A stretch of 64,000 nt of DNA. It comes from Parvibaculum sp046297875 (GTDB taxonomy: Bacteria; Pseudomonadota; Alphaproteobacteria; Parvibaculales; Parvibaculaceae). Location of the stretch: positions 2,666,001 through 2,730,000 of the forward strand of contig NZ_JBKBHD010000001.1 in the NCBI RefSeq assembly GCF_046297875.1, in the 5' to 3' direction. Shown here piece by piece: positions 28,143-36,541 of the stretch. A program made the position numbers and the translations under genes. Within the stretch, counting starts at the first letter, position 1. The number at the start of each line of letters is the position of its first letter. The notes below the pieces were generated by a model. The model had not been told where the DNA came from and searched no databases. It saw only the letters and a list, made by a program, of their open reading frames with translations.

Positions 28143-28802
28143 TCAGGCACCGTGCTTGTCGCGGAAGGCAAAGGCGGAGAGAAGGAAGCGGGCGCCATAG
28201 ATCAGCGCATCGGCATTGACGGCATGGCCGAGGTTCGGCAGCGGCACGCCCTGACAGACGATCCCCGCCTCCGTCATCGCCTTCACAGAGGTCATCATCC
28301 CGTAGAGCGGTGCGAGCCGATCCTGCTCGCCATGAACGAGCATGACCGGCGGCTTCGACGTCATTTCGTCCTTCAATCTGTCAGCCCCGACGAGACCGCC
28401 CGAATAGCCAAGCACGGCTGCGGGCGCGACGGCGCGGCGGAGCCCTAGATGCAGCGCCATCACCGTGCCCTGGCTGAAGCCGACCAGCGCGAGGCGCGAG
28501 GCATCGAGCCCCACGCGCGCGAGTTCGGCGTCGATGAAGGCATGGAGCCGCGGCGCGGCGTCCACCGCATCGTCATAGAGTTTCGGATCGCCTGCCGGGC
28601 GCTTGCCGATCCATTGAAAGCCGCCATCTTTCGTTTCGATCGGGCCATCGGGCGCGACGAAGGCGGTATTCGGCATGGAGCCTTGCCAGTAATCGGCAAA
28701 AGCTATCAGGTCGGCGCCGGTGGAACCGAAGCCATGCAGGAAAACGACGAGCCATTCCCCCTTGCCGGAGGCGGCATCGCGGCGCTGCGCGTTCAGCGTC
28801 AC
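28143..28802 (-). CDS. Phospholipase/carboxylesterase family alpha/beta hydrolase
   Basis: Cytoplasmic serine hydrolase of 219 residues. The nucleophile elbow is VGFSQGTVMALHLG. The catalytic Asp is in LVHGEQDRLAP and the His in NLGHAVNAD. An oxyanion-hole segment VFLHGFGSTGADL lies near residue 20. The start GTG overlaps the stop of the upstream aminotransferase gene as GTGA, so the two are translationally coupled. The natural ester substrate is unknown. Confidence 0.88.
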   Translation of the reverse strand: MTLNAQRRDAASGKGEWLVVFLHGFGSTGADLIAFADYWQGSMPNTAFVAPDGPIETKDGGFQWIGKRPAGDPKLYDDAVDAAPRLHAFIDAELARVGLDASRLALVGFSQGTVMALHLGLRRAVAPAAVLGYSGGLVGADRLKDEMTSKPPVMLVHGEQDRLAPLYGMMTSVKAMTEAGIVCQGVPLPNLGHAVNADALIYGARFLLSAFAFRDKHGA

Positions 28803-29971
28803 GCCGTGCCGCCCTTCGCGTAAGCTTTCAGCCGCGCGCTTGCTTCCTTCAGGATCGCGTCCTGCTTGCAGAAGCAGAAGCGCACGAGATGGCTCGGCGC
28901 ATCGGGCGTCGAATAAAAGGCGGAGAGCGGGATGGCGGCGACCTTCGCCTTCACGGTGATCTCGCGGCAGAACTCCTCATCCGTGCCGTTGAATCCGAGA
29001 GAGCGGAAATCAGCGCTCACGAAGTAGGTGCCATCCGCGGGCAGCACATCGAAGCCCGCCTCGCGCAGACCATCCGAGAGAAGATCGCGCTTCGCCTCGA
29101 GCGATGAGGCGAGGCTTGCGAAGTAGTCATCATCCTTGCCGAGGCCGTAGGCGACGGCGGATTGCAATGCGGGTGGCGTGGTGAAGGTGACGAACTGGTG
29201 CGTCTTGCCGACGACTTCCATCAGATGCGCGGGGCCGGTGACATAGCCGATCTTCCAGCCGGTGAGCGAGAAGGTCTTGCCCGCCGAGCCGATGCGGAGG
29301 GTGCGCTCGCGCATGCCGGGCAGCGTCATCAGCGGGACGTGGCTGTGGCCGGAAAAGACGAGATGCTCATAGACCTCGTCACAGACGGCATAGGCGTCGT
29401 GGCGGACGATCAACCCGGCAAGGCGCGTAAGTTCAGCGCGGGAGAAGACCTTGCCGACGGGGTTCATCGGCGAATTGAGAAGGACGAGCTTGGTGCGCGC
29501 CGTGAAAGCCGCCTCGATCTCCGCGAATGGGAGCGACCAGTCCGGCGGCGAGAGCGGCACGGGGACGACTTTCGCGCCCGACGCCTCGATCACCGGCCGG
29601 TAGCTGTCATAGGCGGGCTCGAAGATGATCGCCTCGTCGCCCGGATTGAGCAGCGCGATCAGGCAGTCGGCCAGCGCCTCGGTGGCGCCGGATGTCACCA
29701 TGACTTCCTTCTGCCAGTCGATGTCGAGGCCGTAGAAACGCCTGTTGGCGGCGGCGACGGCCTGACGGAGCGCGGGCAAGCCCATCATGGGCGGGTACTG
29801 GTTCGGGCCGTCGATGATGGCCTTCGCGGCGGTCGCGCGGACATCATCCGGCCCCTCATCGTCCGGGAAGCCCTGGCCGAGATTGATCGCGCCATGCTCG
29901 GTGGCGAGCGCCGACATGACAGTGAAGATGGTGGTGCCGAGAGCCGAAAAAACGCCGTTTGCCGCCCGCAT
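28799..29971 (-). CDS. Class I/II aminotransferase, YbdL/kynurenine-type
   Basis: PLP enzyme of 390 residues. The internal-aldimine lysine is in SAGKTFSLTGWKIGY. The substrate and PLP contacts NSPMNPVGKVFS and CDEVYEHLVF are present. The N-terminal INLGQGFPDDEGP is typical of the methionine/kynurenine-oxoglutarate aminotransferase group (YbdL, KAT). Substrate assignment beyond that group is not possible. Its neighbour downstream is an esterase overlapped by a GTGA. Confidence 0.9.
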   Translation of the reverse strand: MRAANGVFSALGTTIFTVMSALATEHGAINLGQGFPDDEGPDDVRATAAKAIIDGPNQYPPMMGLPALRQAVAAANRRFYGLDIDWQKEVMVTSGATEALADCLIALLNPGDEAIIFEPAYDSYRPVIEASGAKVVPVPLSPPDWSLPFAEIEAAFTARTKLVLLNSPMNPVGKVFSRAELTRLAGLIVRHDAYAVCDEVYEHLVFSGHSHVPLMTLPGMRERTLRIGSAGKTFSLTGWKIGYVTGPAHLMEVVGKTHQFVTFTTPPALQSAVAYGLGKDDDYFASLASSLEAKRDLLSDGLREAGFDVLPADGTYFVSADFRSLGFNGTDEEFCREITVKAKVAAIPLSAFYSTPDAPSHLVRFCFCKQDAILKEASARLKAYAKGGTA

Positions 29972-30131
29972 GCCGCCTGCCTCGTTGCTTCGCGAATGCC
30001 CGATTGCCTGCGGTTGTCGCGGGGCGAGCGGGTGCTGTCAATCGGGTCTGCCCTGCCCGCCAGCTGGCGGATTTCCTCATGTCCGGAAGGGTTGATTAAC
30101 GCGCAGCCACTATTTTAGCCAATTAGCCTAT

Positions 30132-30158
30132 ATTTTGTGCATTTCTTCTGCATAAAAT
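30132..30158. promoter_or_regulatory. Inverted repeat upstream of the glnB promoter
   Basis: Ten-base arms ATTTTGTGCA and TGCATAAAAT, with one mismatch between them, are separated by seven bases. The centre lies about 90 bases upstream of the sigma-54 -24 box, a usual distance for an NtrC enhancer. The half-sites GTGCA/TGCAT resemble NtrC half-sites but in inverted order, so NtrC binding is plausible, not shown. Confidence 0.45.
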
Positions 30159-30226
30159 AGCAGCACGCTGCAACGCGCAGGAATTCAACCTATTGATTTC
30201 ACTAGGGCTTCGCCCTCCGGTGCGGT

Positions 30227-30242
30227 TGGCACGAGCCGTGCT
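30227..30242 (+). promoter_or_regulatory. Sigma-54 (RpoN) promoter of glnB-glnA
   Basis: TGGCACGAGCCGTGCT contains the invariant GG and GC of the -24/-12 elements with exactly ten bases between them. Transcription would begin about 30253, 44 bases before glnB. RpoN/NtrC control of glnB and glnA is well established in proteobacteria, so site and context agree. Confidence 0.85.
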
Positions 30243-30296
30243 AACCAGTCTGTACATGGTTGCGGGCGGCGAGCCCATGAACAAGGAAGTCAGCGA

Positions 30297-30635
30297 ATGA
30301 AAAAGATCGAGGCAATCATCAAGCCGTTCAAGCTCGACGAAGTGAAAGAGGCGCTGCAGGAAGTGGGACTTCAGGGCATCACCGTTACGGAAGCCAAGGG
30401 CTTCGGCCGGCAGAAGGGACATACGGAGCTTTATCGCGGCGCCGAATATGTCGTCGATTTTCTGCCGAAGGTGAAAATCGAGGTCGTGCTGAACGACGAG
30501 CTGGTGGCGAAGGCTGTGGAAGCGATCCAGGCAGCCGCGCGCACTGGCCGCATCGGCGACGGCAAGATTTTCATTTCCAATGTCGAGGAAGCGATCCGCA
30601 TCCGCACCGGGGAAACCGGATCGGAAGCCATCTAG
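30297..30635 (+). CDS. glnB: Nitrogen regulatory protein P-II
   Basis: Small trimeric signal protein that senses 2-oxoglutarate and ATP/ADP. It controls glutamine synthetase adenylylation and the NtrB/NtrC system. The 112-residue product has Tyr51 in the T-loop (YRGAEY), the site uridylylated by GlnD. It also has the C-terminal signature GRIGDGKIFISNVEEAIRIRTGE. It is named glnB rather than glnK because it precedes glnA and not amtB. It is expressed from the sigma-54 promoter just upstream and perhaps others. Confidence 0.96.
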   Translation: MKKIEAIIKPFKLDEVKEALQEVGLQGITVTEAKGFGRQKGHTELYRGAEYVVDFLPKVKIEVVLNDELVAKAVEAIQAAARTGRIGDGKIFISNVEEAIRIRTGETGSEAI

Positions 30636-30783
30636 CGGACACGAAGGAGCGGCGATAACGACTACGCATTGACCCCCGATACGAAGGCGCGCAGCGGCCC
30701 CCATACCGCCGCGCGATACATCCACGAGAGGGCGAAAGCCCAACGCAAGAACCCCTAAAGGACAACAGGGAAAAGAGGACCAA

Positions 30784-32190
30784 ATGGCTGGCAAATCTAT
30801 TCAGGACGTCATCAAGGAAAAGGACGTGAAGTACATCGACCTGCGCTTCACCGATCCGCGCGGCAAGATGCAGCATGTCACTTTCGATGTCGGCTTCTGC
30901 GATGACGACTTCTGGGCCGAGGGCACGATGTTCGACGGTTCGTCGATTGCCGGCTGGAAGGCGATCAACGAGTCCGACATGGTCCTGCTGCCCGACACGG
31001 CAACGGCTGTGATCGACCCGTTCTATGCCCAGACGACGCTTGCCGTCTTCTGCGACATTCTCGAGCCCTCGACCGGCGAGCCCTATGCCCGCGACCCGCG
31101 CGGCACGGCGAAGCTGGCCGAAGCCTATGTGAAGTCGTCCGGCATCGGCGACACGATCGTGTTCGGCCCGGAAGCCGAATTCTTCATCTTCGACGACGTG
31201 AAGTTCTCCGCCAATCCGTACAAGACCGGCTTCGAGCTCGACTCCGTCGAACTGCCGACCAACACGGATACGCATTATGAGACGGGCAACCTCGGCCACC
31301 GTCCGCGCACCAAGGGCGGCTACTTCCCGGCAAACCCGATCGACTCCTGCCAGGATCTCCGCGGCGAGATGCTGACCGTCATGGAAGAGATGGGCGTCCA
31401 CATCGAAAAGCACCACCACGAAGTGGCGGCGGCGCAGCACGAGCTTGGCACCAAGTTCCAGACGCTGACCAAGGCTGCGGACCACATGCAGATCTACAAG
31501 TATGTGATCCACAACGTCGCGCAGGCCTTCGGCAAGACGGCGACCTTCATGCCGAAGCCGGTGTTCGGCGACAACGGCTCGGGCATGCACTGCCACCAGT
31601 CGATCTGGAAGGACGGCAAGCCGCTCTTCGCGGGCAACAAGTATGCCGACCTCAGCCAGGAATGCCTCTGGTATATCGGCGGCATCCTGAAGCACGCCAA
31701 GGCGCTCAATGCCTTCACCAACCCCAGCACGAACAGCTACAAGCGCCTCGTGCCGGGCTATGAAGCGCCTGTGCTGCTCGCCTATTCGGCGCGCAACCGT
31801 TCGGCCTCCTGCCGCATCCCGCATGGCACGTCGCCGAAGTCGAAGCGAATCGAAATCCGCTTCCCCGATCCGACGGCGAACCCCTATCTCGCCTTCGCCG
31901 CGATGGCGATGGCGGGCCTCGACGGCATCGAGAACAAGATCGATCCGGGCGCGCCGATGGACAAGAACCTCTACGACCTGCCGGCGGAAGAGCTGAAGAA
32001 CATCCCGACCGTTTGCGGCAGCCTGCGCGAAGCGCTGGTCGCGGCCGATGCGGACCGCAAGTTCCTGACCAAGGGCAACGTCTTCACCGACGAGCAGATA
32101 GACGCCTATCTCGAACTGAAGTGGGAAGAATGCCTGCGTTACGAAATGACGCCGCACCCGGTCGAGTTCGACATGTACTACTCGGTCTGA
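30784..32190 (+). CDS. glnA: Glutamine synthetase, type I
   Basis: Catalyses ATP-dependent amidation of glutamate. The 468-residue product shows the Asp-latch area FDGSSIAGWK, the metal-ligand helix GPEAEFFIFD, the ATP-site KPVFGDNGSGMHCHQS and the glutamate-site NRSASCRIP. Tyr397 in NLYDLP is the adenylylation site of type I-beta enzymes, so control by GlnE is expected. The ribosome site AAGAGGA lies before the ATG. The 148 bases after glnB contain only a small GGGC-GAAA-GCCC hairpin, and cotranscription is likely. Confidence 0.98.
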   Translation: MAGKSIQDVIKEKDVKYIDLRFTDPRGKMQHVTFDVGFCDDDFWAEGTMFDGSSIAGWKAINESDMVLLPDTATAVIDPFYAQTTLAVFCDILEPSTGEPYARDPRGTAKLAEAYVKSSGIGDTIVFGPEAEFFIFDDVKFSANPYKTGFELDSVELPTNTDTHYETGNLGHRPRTKGGYFPANPIDSCQDLRGEMLTVMEEMGVHIEKHHHEVAAAQHELGTKFQTLTKAADHMQIYKYVIHNVAQAFGKTATFMPKPVFGDNGSGMHCHQSIWKDGKPLFAGNKYADLSQECLWYIGGILKHAKALNAFTNPSTNSYKRLVPGYEAPVLLAYSARNRSASCRIPHGTSPKSKRIEIRFPDPTANPYLAFAAMAMAGLDGIENKIDPGAPMDKNLYDLPAEELKNIPTVCGSLREALVAADADRKFLTKGNVFTDEQIDAYLELKWEECLRYEMTPHPVEFDMYYSV

Positions 32191-32214
32191 GCCTTACGGT
32201 TCAGAGAGACGGAA

Positions 32215-32238
32215 AGGCCGGAGCGAAAGCTCCGGCCT
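32215..32238 (+). terminator. Intrinsic terminator of glnA
   Basis: AGGCCGGAGC, a GAAA tetraloop and GCTCCGGCCT form a perfect ten-pair stem followed by CTTTTGTTT. On the minus strand a weaker TTTCC tract follows, so it may also act for the converging VOC gene. Confidence 0.92.
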
Positions 32239-32251
32239 CTTTTGTTTAGGC

Positions 32252-33016
32252 TCACGCCTGATGAAGCGTGAAGCGCGTGCCGCAGATGGTGACGCTGTTG
32301 CCTTCGACCGGCAGGTCGCGCTCGCGGGCCTTGGCGAGTGCGGCGGCGGGGTCTGACATTGCGATGTCGATGCCGGTGACGCCGGTGCCGTCTGCATCCA
32401 CAGGCTCAATGAAGCGGACATTGCCGCGAGTGAGGCGGAGCGACGGGGCGCCCTTGCCCTCCTCCACCGGCACGGCGAGCAATTCACCCCAGCGGGCGGC
32501 GAGTGCGGCAGGGGCTTTCGTCTGCACGGTCGCGCCGAGAATGGCCGTCGCATTCGTGGCTTTCGCCTTGCGCCAGTCATCGCCTGCGGGCGGCCAGTCG
32601 CTGTCCGGGTCGAGCCAATTCTCCACGCCCTTCACGCTGTCGATCGAGGTCAGCACGCCACCGAAATCGGCCGGGTGGAAATGGGTGAAGACATAACGCT
32701 TGTCCATCGCCGCGATCTGACGCGCGCCGAGGCCCAACACACGCTCGCGGTGCGCCAACGCATCCGCCACCTCGAAGATCAGCATGTAGCCTGCATCGCC
32801 GCCGCGGCGATGGAGATAGCGAAGTGCCGAGGCGTCGTCCTTCACGGGCTGCACGACTTCGAGAAACTCGCCGCCGACCGGCATCACCGCATTGACGAGG
32901 CCGAATATGGCGACGCCCGGATCGCGGAAGGCGACCTTGAGCCCCAGCACCGCCTCAAGCTCCGCCACAACCGGTTCGAGATCATGCGCGACGAGCGCCA
33001 CCTGCCTCAGCCACAT
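32252..33016 (-). CDS. VOC/glyoxalase-like domain protein
   Basis: A 254-residue protein built from two vicinal-oxygen-chelate-like halves. The first begins RQVALVAHDLEPVVAELEAV and the second is around TVQTKAPAALAARWGELLAV. Possible metal ligands are H11, E53-type residues and a His in FTHFHPADFGG. It resembles the glyoxalase-like domain group (PF13468), whose reactions are mostly unassigned. The ribosome site GGAGG precedes the ATG at 33016. It is a single gene, convergent with glnA. Confidence 0.8.
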   Translation of the reverse strand: MWLRQVALVAHDLEPVVAELEAVLGLKVAFRDPGVAIFGLVNAVMPVGGEFLEVVQPVKDDASALRYLHRRGGDAGYMLIFEVADALAHRERVLGLGARQIAAMDKRYVFTHFHPADFGGVLTSIDSVKGVENWLDPDSDWPPAGDDWRKAKATNATAILGATVQTKAPAALAARWGELLAVPVEEGKGAPSLRLTRGNVRFIEPVDADGTGVTGIDIAMSDPAAALAKARERDLPVEGNSVTICGTRFTLHQA

Positions 33017-33148
33017 GTTTCATCCTCCCTTTTTTCATTGCCGCGAAACTGGCCGTGCCGGGCGGCGCCGTCAAGCGCCGCGTCACACGCCGCCGAGGAG
33101 CCATTCTGTTTGTGTACGGAGTATTTTCGGTCAACAAGACTGACTCAT

Positions 33149-33343
33149 ATGGACTTACGGGAAATGCCTATTCCAGTTGACCTTTCCGTGTTTTGGGGCG
33201 TAGCATTTTCATGTCTGATGAAGGAGGAGGTTTACGAAGATGACCCCACCGACGCGGTTCTGCAGGGACTGAACCAGAAGACTTTTGATACATGCCAAGC
33301 TCTGACGCGGATCACAGGTGCGGCCGGTCAGCAAATCTTATAG
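33149..33343 (+). CDS. Small hypothetical ORF, 64 residues
   Basis: An ATG frame in a gene-poor, lower-GC stretch. The predicted product begins MDLREMPIPVDLSVFWGVAF and is acidic in the middle (KEEVYEDDPTD). No ribosome site is visible and codon use is unlike the neighbours, so it may be foreign or not translated. I recognise no family. It overlaps a second small ORF by 52 bases in another frame. Together they could be one gene broken by a frameshift near 33335. Confidence 0.3.
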   Translation: MDLREMPIPVDLSVFWGVAFSCLMKEEVYEDDPTDAVLQGLNQKTFDTCQALTRITGAAGQQIL

Positions 33344-33465
33344 GCCAGGAAACAGCGCAAAGACAGCTTGACGCCCAGGCCGTACTGATTGAGCGCGCAG
33401 GCAAAAAGGCATTGGAGACAAGCCCGGTTTCTCACCAGGGCGAGTGCGAGCAGCACATCCAGTAG
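33292..33465 (+). CDS. Small hypothetical ORF, 57 residues, overlapping the previous one
   Basis: This ATG frame starts inside the previous ORF and ends at the TAG at 33465. The central part (GQETAQRQLDAQAVLIERAG) reads like an amphipathic helix, more protein-like than chance. It may be the true C-terminal half of a frameshifted gene, or a separate short gene. No family is recognised. The rest of 33017-33572 shows no other gene. Confidence 0.3.
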   Translation: MPSSDADHRCGRSANLIGQETAQRQLDAQAVLIERAGKKALETSPVSHQGECEQHIQ

Positions 33466-33572
33466 CAACCCCGCAAGGAACGCCCGACAGGATCATCCGG
33501 GGCTTCCGTTGGAGCGGGGTTGCGCCTTTTGAATTTCATTCTTGCCCGCAATGCGAATCTCCGCCTGCAGCA

Positions 33573-35090
33573 TCAGGATGATTGCGGCTGCGATGCCCAG
33601 TCCGGCAACACGCCATGTTCGATGCCGAAGACGATGGGGCCGAGGACATAGACCATCGCGACGATCAGCAGCACGAATGAGACGTTGAGCCACCACCCGG
33701 CCTTGGCCATTTGCGGCAGCGATATTCGTCCGCTGCCAAAGACGATGGCATTTGGCGGCGTGCCGACGGGCAGCATGAAGGCGCAATTCGCGGCCATGGC
33801 GGCGGGGATCAGCAGCAGCAGCGGATTTTCGCCGATGGTGATGGCGACGGCAGCGATCACCGGCAGGAAGGTTGCGGCCGTTGCCGTGTTGCTGGTGAGC
33901 TCGGTCAGCATGAGGATCAGCGCGCAGACGGCTGCGACGAGCAGGATGATCGGTATGGCGCCCGCGCCGTCGAACATGGTGCCGAGCCATGAGGCGACGC
34001 CATGCGCCTCGATGGCGCTGGCGAGGCTGAGGCCGCCGCCGAAGAGCAGAAAGACATCCCAGGGCGCTTTCTTCGCGGTTCCCCAGTTCATCAGGAATTC
34101 GCCGCGGCGGATATTCACCGGTGTCATGAAAAGCGCGAGCCCGCCGAGCAGCGCGATGCCCGTATCGGTGATGAGCGGGAAGACCTGCACGAGGAAGGGC
34201 TGCGTGATCCAGCCAAGCGCCGTCAACGCGAAGATGATGGCAACTGCGCGTTCCTGCTTCGAGAAGGCGCCGAGTTTCGATCGCTCCGACGCGATCACCT
34301 CGCGGGCACCTGTTATCTCCATGCCTTCGACGCGGAAGATCACCCGCGTCATCATGAACCAGGCGAGCGGCACGCCAACGAGCACGACGGGCACACCAAT
34401 CAGCATCCATTCGGCAAAACCGATGCGCAGGCCGTAAGTCTGGTTGAGGAAGGCGGCGAGCAGCGCATTGGGCGGCGTACCAATCAACGTGCCCAGGCCG
34501 CCGATGGTGGCGCTGTAGGCTACCGCAAGCAGCAGCACGAGCGAGAAAGTCTGTGCGTGGTCCTTCGCCGTGTCGTCCTTCGCCTGCGCCTCGAGCAGCG
34601 CGATGACGGAGAGCGCGATGGGCAGCATCATCAGCGCGGTCGCGGTGTTGCTGACCCACATGCTGAGAAAGGCGGAGGCGATCATGAAGCCGGCGACGAT
34701 GCGCGTCGGCCTCGTGCCCATGAAGCCGATCAGACCGAGTGCGATACGCTTGTGGAGCCCCCAGCGCTCCATCGCAAGCGCCAGCAAAAAGCCGCCGAAG
34801 AAGAGATAGATGATGGGATGCGCATAAGGCGCGGCGGCGCCGCGCATCTCGACAATGCCGAGCAACGGGAAGAGCGCCATCGGCAGAAGCGAGGTGGCGG
34901 GAATGGGGATCGGCTCGCAGATCCACCAGGCGGCCATCAGTGCAGCGACGCCTGCCGTGCGCCAGCCAAGTTCGCTCAGCCCTTCTGGCGGGGGCACAAT
35001 GAAAGTGAGCAGGAGCAGCGCCGGGCCGATAATCCAGCCTGCAACCTGCCTCCGGCCGAAGCCGACCTTGTGCCCCTCGACGCTGTCCAT
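33573..35090 (-). CDS. SLC13/DASS family transporter
   Basis: Inner-membrane secondary transporter, probably sodium-coupled uptake of dicarboxylates or another anion. The 505-residue product has about eleven hydrophobic segments in an inverted repeat. The two SNT-type signatures of the family are visible, SNTATALMMLPIA with GTLIGTPPNA in the first half and SNTATAATFLPVI with PVGTPPNA in the second. These form the substrate and sodium sites in VcINDY. The exact substrate is not deducible. It starts 12 bases after the OYE-family gene on the same strand, suggesting an operon. Confidence 0.92.
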   Translation of the reverse strand: MDSVEGHKVGFGRRQVAGWIIGPALLLLTFIVPPPEGLSELGWRTAGVAALMAAWWICEPIPIPATSLLPMALFPLLGIVEMRGAAAPYAHPIIYLFFGGFLLALAMERWGLHKRIALGLIGFMGTRPTRIVAGFMIASAFLSMWVSNTATALMMLPIALSVIALLEAQAKDDTAKDHAQTFSLVLLLAVAYSATIGGLGTLIGTPPNALLAAFLNQTYGLRIGFAEWMLIGVPVVLVGVPLAWFMMTRVIFRVEGMEITGAREVIASERSKLGAFSKQERAVAIIFALTALGWITQPFLVQVFPLITDTGIALLGGLALFMTPVNIRRGEFLMNWGTAKKAPWDVFLLFGGGLSLASAIEAHGVASWLGTMFDGAGAIPIILLVAAVCALILMLTELTSNTATAATFLPVIAAVAITIGENPLLLLIPAAMAANCAFMLPVGTPPNAIVFGSGRISLPQMAKAGWWLNVSFVLLIVAMVYVLGPIVFGIEHGVLPDWASQPQSS

Positions 35091-35102
35091 GCCCTGCTCC
35101 GA

Positions 35103-36401
35103 CTAGCGCTGAAGCGCAGAGGCTGTCTTCGCCTCGTTCTTCGCGTAATTGCGGAAGGCGGAGAAGACGCCCATCTTCGGGTCGGGGTTCTTCCCCTCGC
35201 CCATGCGCAGGATCTGCAGGCAGAACCAGCCCTGCTGGCCCCAGCCATTCATCGCCTTGATGAGATTGACGGGGCTATGCGGCCCGAGAATGCCCGGCCC
35301 GAGGCGGAGCGTCTTTTCATAGGCCGGCGTTTCCGCCGCTGCGCCGGAGAGAAGCTTGTCCGCGATTTCGGGGTCGACGCAGAGCGGACGGGCAATACCG
35401 ACGACATCCATGGTGCCGCTCGCAAGCGCGGCGTTCATGCCCGCCACGGAGCGGAAGCCGCCCGTCACCATGAGCGGCATGGTGGTCGCAGTACGAATGT
35501 CCTTCGCATATTCGAGGAAATAGGCTTCGCGGGCGATGGTGCTTTCGCGGCGCGTCTCCGCCTTTTCGGGATGGAGCGTCATGTCGTCGAGACCGACCAG
35601 CCGGGGCTGTTCATATGTGCCGCCGGAAATCTCCAGCAGGTCGAGCCCTTCGGCATTGAGCCAGCTTGCGACGCGGATCGCATCTTCATGGCTGAAGCCG
35701 CCGCGCTGGAAATCCGCCGAATTGAGCTTCACGGAAACCGGGAAATCGGTGCCGACCGCCTTGCGCACGGCGCGCACTGTTTCCAGCAGCAGGCGGGCAC
35801 GGTTTTCGAGGCTGCCGCCCCATTCGTCGGTGCGGGTGTTCACGTCGGGCGAGAGGAACGAAGAAACCAGATAGCCGTGTGCCCCGTGGATCTGGACGCC
35901 GGTGAAGCCTGTGTCGCGCGCCACGGAGGCGGCGAAGGCGAAGCGGCGGATGACATCCTCAATTTCGGCGCCGGTCAGCCCGCGCGGCTTGCCGAACTGC
36001 GCACCGGGCATGTCGAGCGCCTTGTCCGAAGGCCCCACCGGTTCCTTGTTGACGAGGGCGGGCGTCTGCCGGCCGGCATGGGAAATCTGCATCCAGAGAT
36101 GGACGCCGTTTGCCGTGCCCGCCTTTGCATAGTCGCGGAGCGCGGCAATCGCCTCGTTCGATTGCGGCCCGTCGATCGCGACATTGCCGGGGCGCTCCAT
36201 ATAGCGGCGGTCGATCTGCACATTGCCGGTCAGCAGCATGCCTGCCCCACCCTCGGCCCAGCGGCGATAGAGGCGCACATGGGCCTCCGTCGCCCGGTTC
36301 CGTGCATCGCCGAGGCCCTCCGTCATGGCGCCCTTGGCGATGCGGTTCTTCAGCGTGGCGCCGCAGGGCAGCGTCAGCGGCGAGGCAATGGTGGCAGTCA
36401 T
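35103..36401 (-). CDS. NADH:flavin oxidoreductase, Old Yellow Enzyme family
   Basis: FMN-dependent ene-reductase type TIM barrel of 432 residues from the ATG at 36401, with a GGAGGG ribosome site. Visible parts are the N-terminal LKNRIAKGAMTEGL strand, the substrate-site QISHAGRQTPA with HGAHGYLVSSFLSPDVN, and the FMN-phosphate loop VTGGFRS. The long form with the C-terminal segment AMNGWGQQGWFCLQ fits the NADH:flavin oxidoreductase group found in alphaproteobacteria. Upstream open frame is unlikely to be coding. parE is divergent, 140 bases away. Confidence 0.9.
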   Translation of the reverse strand: MTATIASPLTLPCGATLKNRIAKGAMTEGLGDARNRATEAHVRLYRRWAEGGAGMLLTGNVQIDRRYMERPGNVAIDGPQSNEAIAALRDYAKAGTANGVHLWMQISHAGRQTPALVNKEPVGPSDKALDMPGAQFGKPRGLTGAEIEDVIRRFAFAASVARDTGFTGVQIHGAHGYLVSSFLSPDVNTRTDEWGGSLENRARLLLETVRAVRKAVGTDFPVSVKLNSADFQRGGFSHEDAIRVASWLNAEGLDLLEISGGTYEQPRLVGLDDMTLHPEKAETRRESTIAREAYFLEYAKDIRTATTMPLMVTGGFRSVAGMNAALASGTMDVVGIARPLCVDPEIADKLLSGAAAETPAYEKTLRLGPGILGPHSPVNLIKAMNGWGQQGWFCLQILRMGEGKNPDPKMGVFSAFRNYAKNEAKTASALQR

Positions 36402-36541
36402 TTCAGGGAATCCCTCCAACACGACAAATCCGGTCAAATGTGGCATATCCGGCCCCAAGGGCAAATCTCGGCGCGCAATTGGCGCTCCCGCCACCTCGCC
36501 CTACAATCGCTATTGATTCTCCTTCATAAAGTTCCGAGTTC

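Larger units (their letters stand above)
29972..30296. other. Control region between the aminotransferase and glnB
   Basis: This is 325 bases with no gene. The right half carries the sigma-54 promoter and the palindrome listed separately; the left half should contain the aminotransferase promoter. AT content rises around 30110-30160, as expected for a regulatory segment. Confidence 0.6.
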
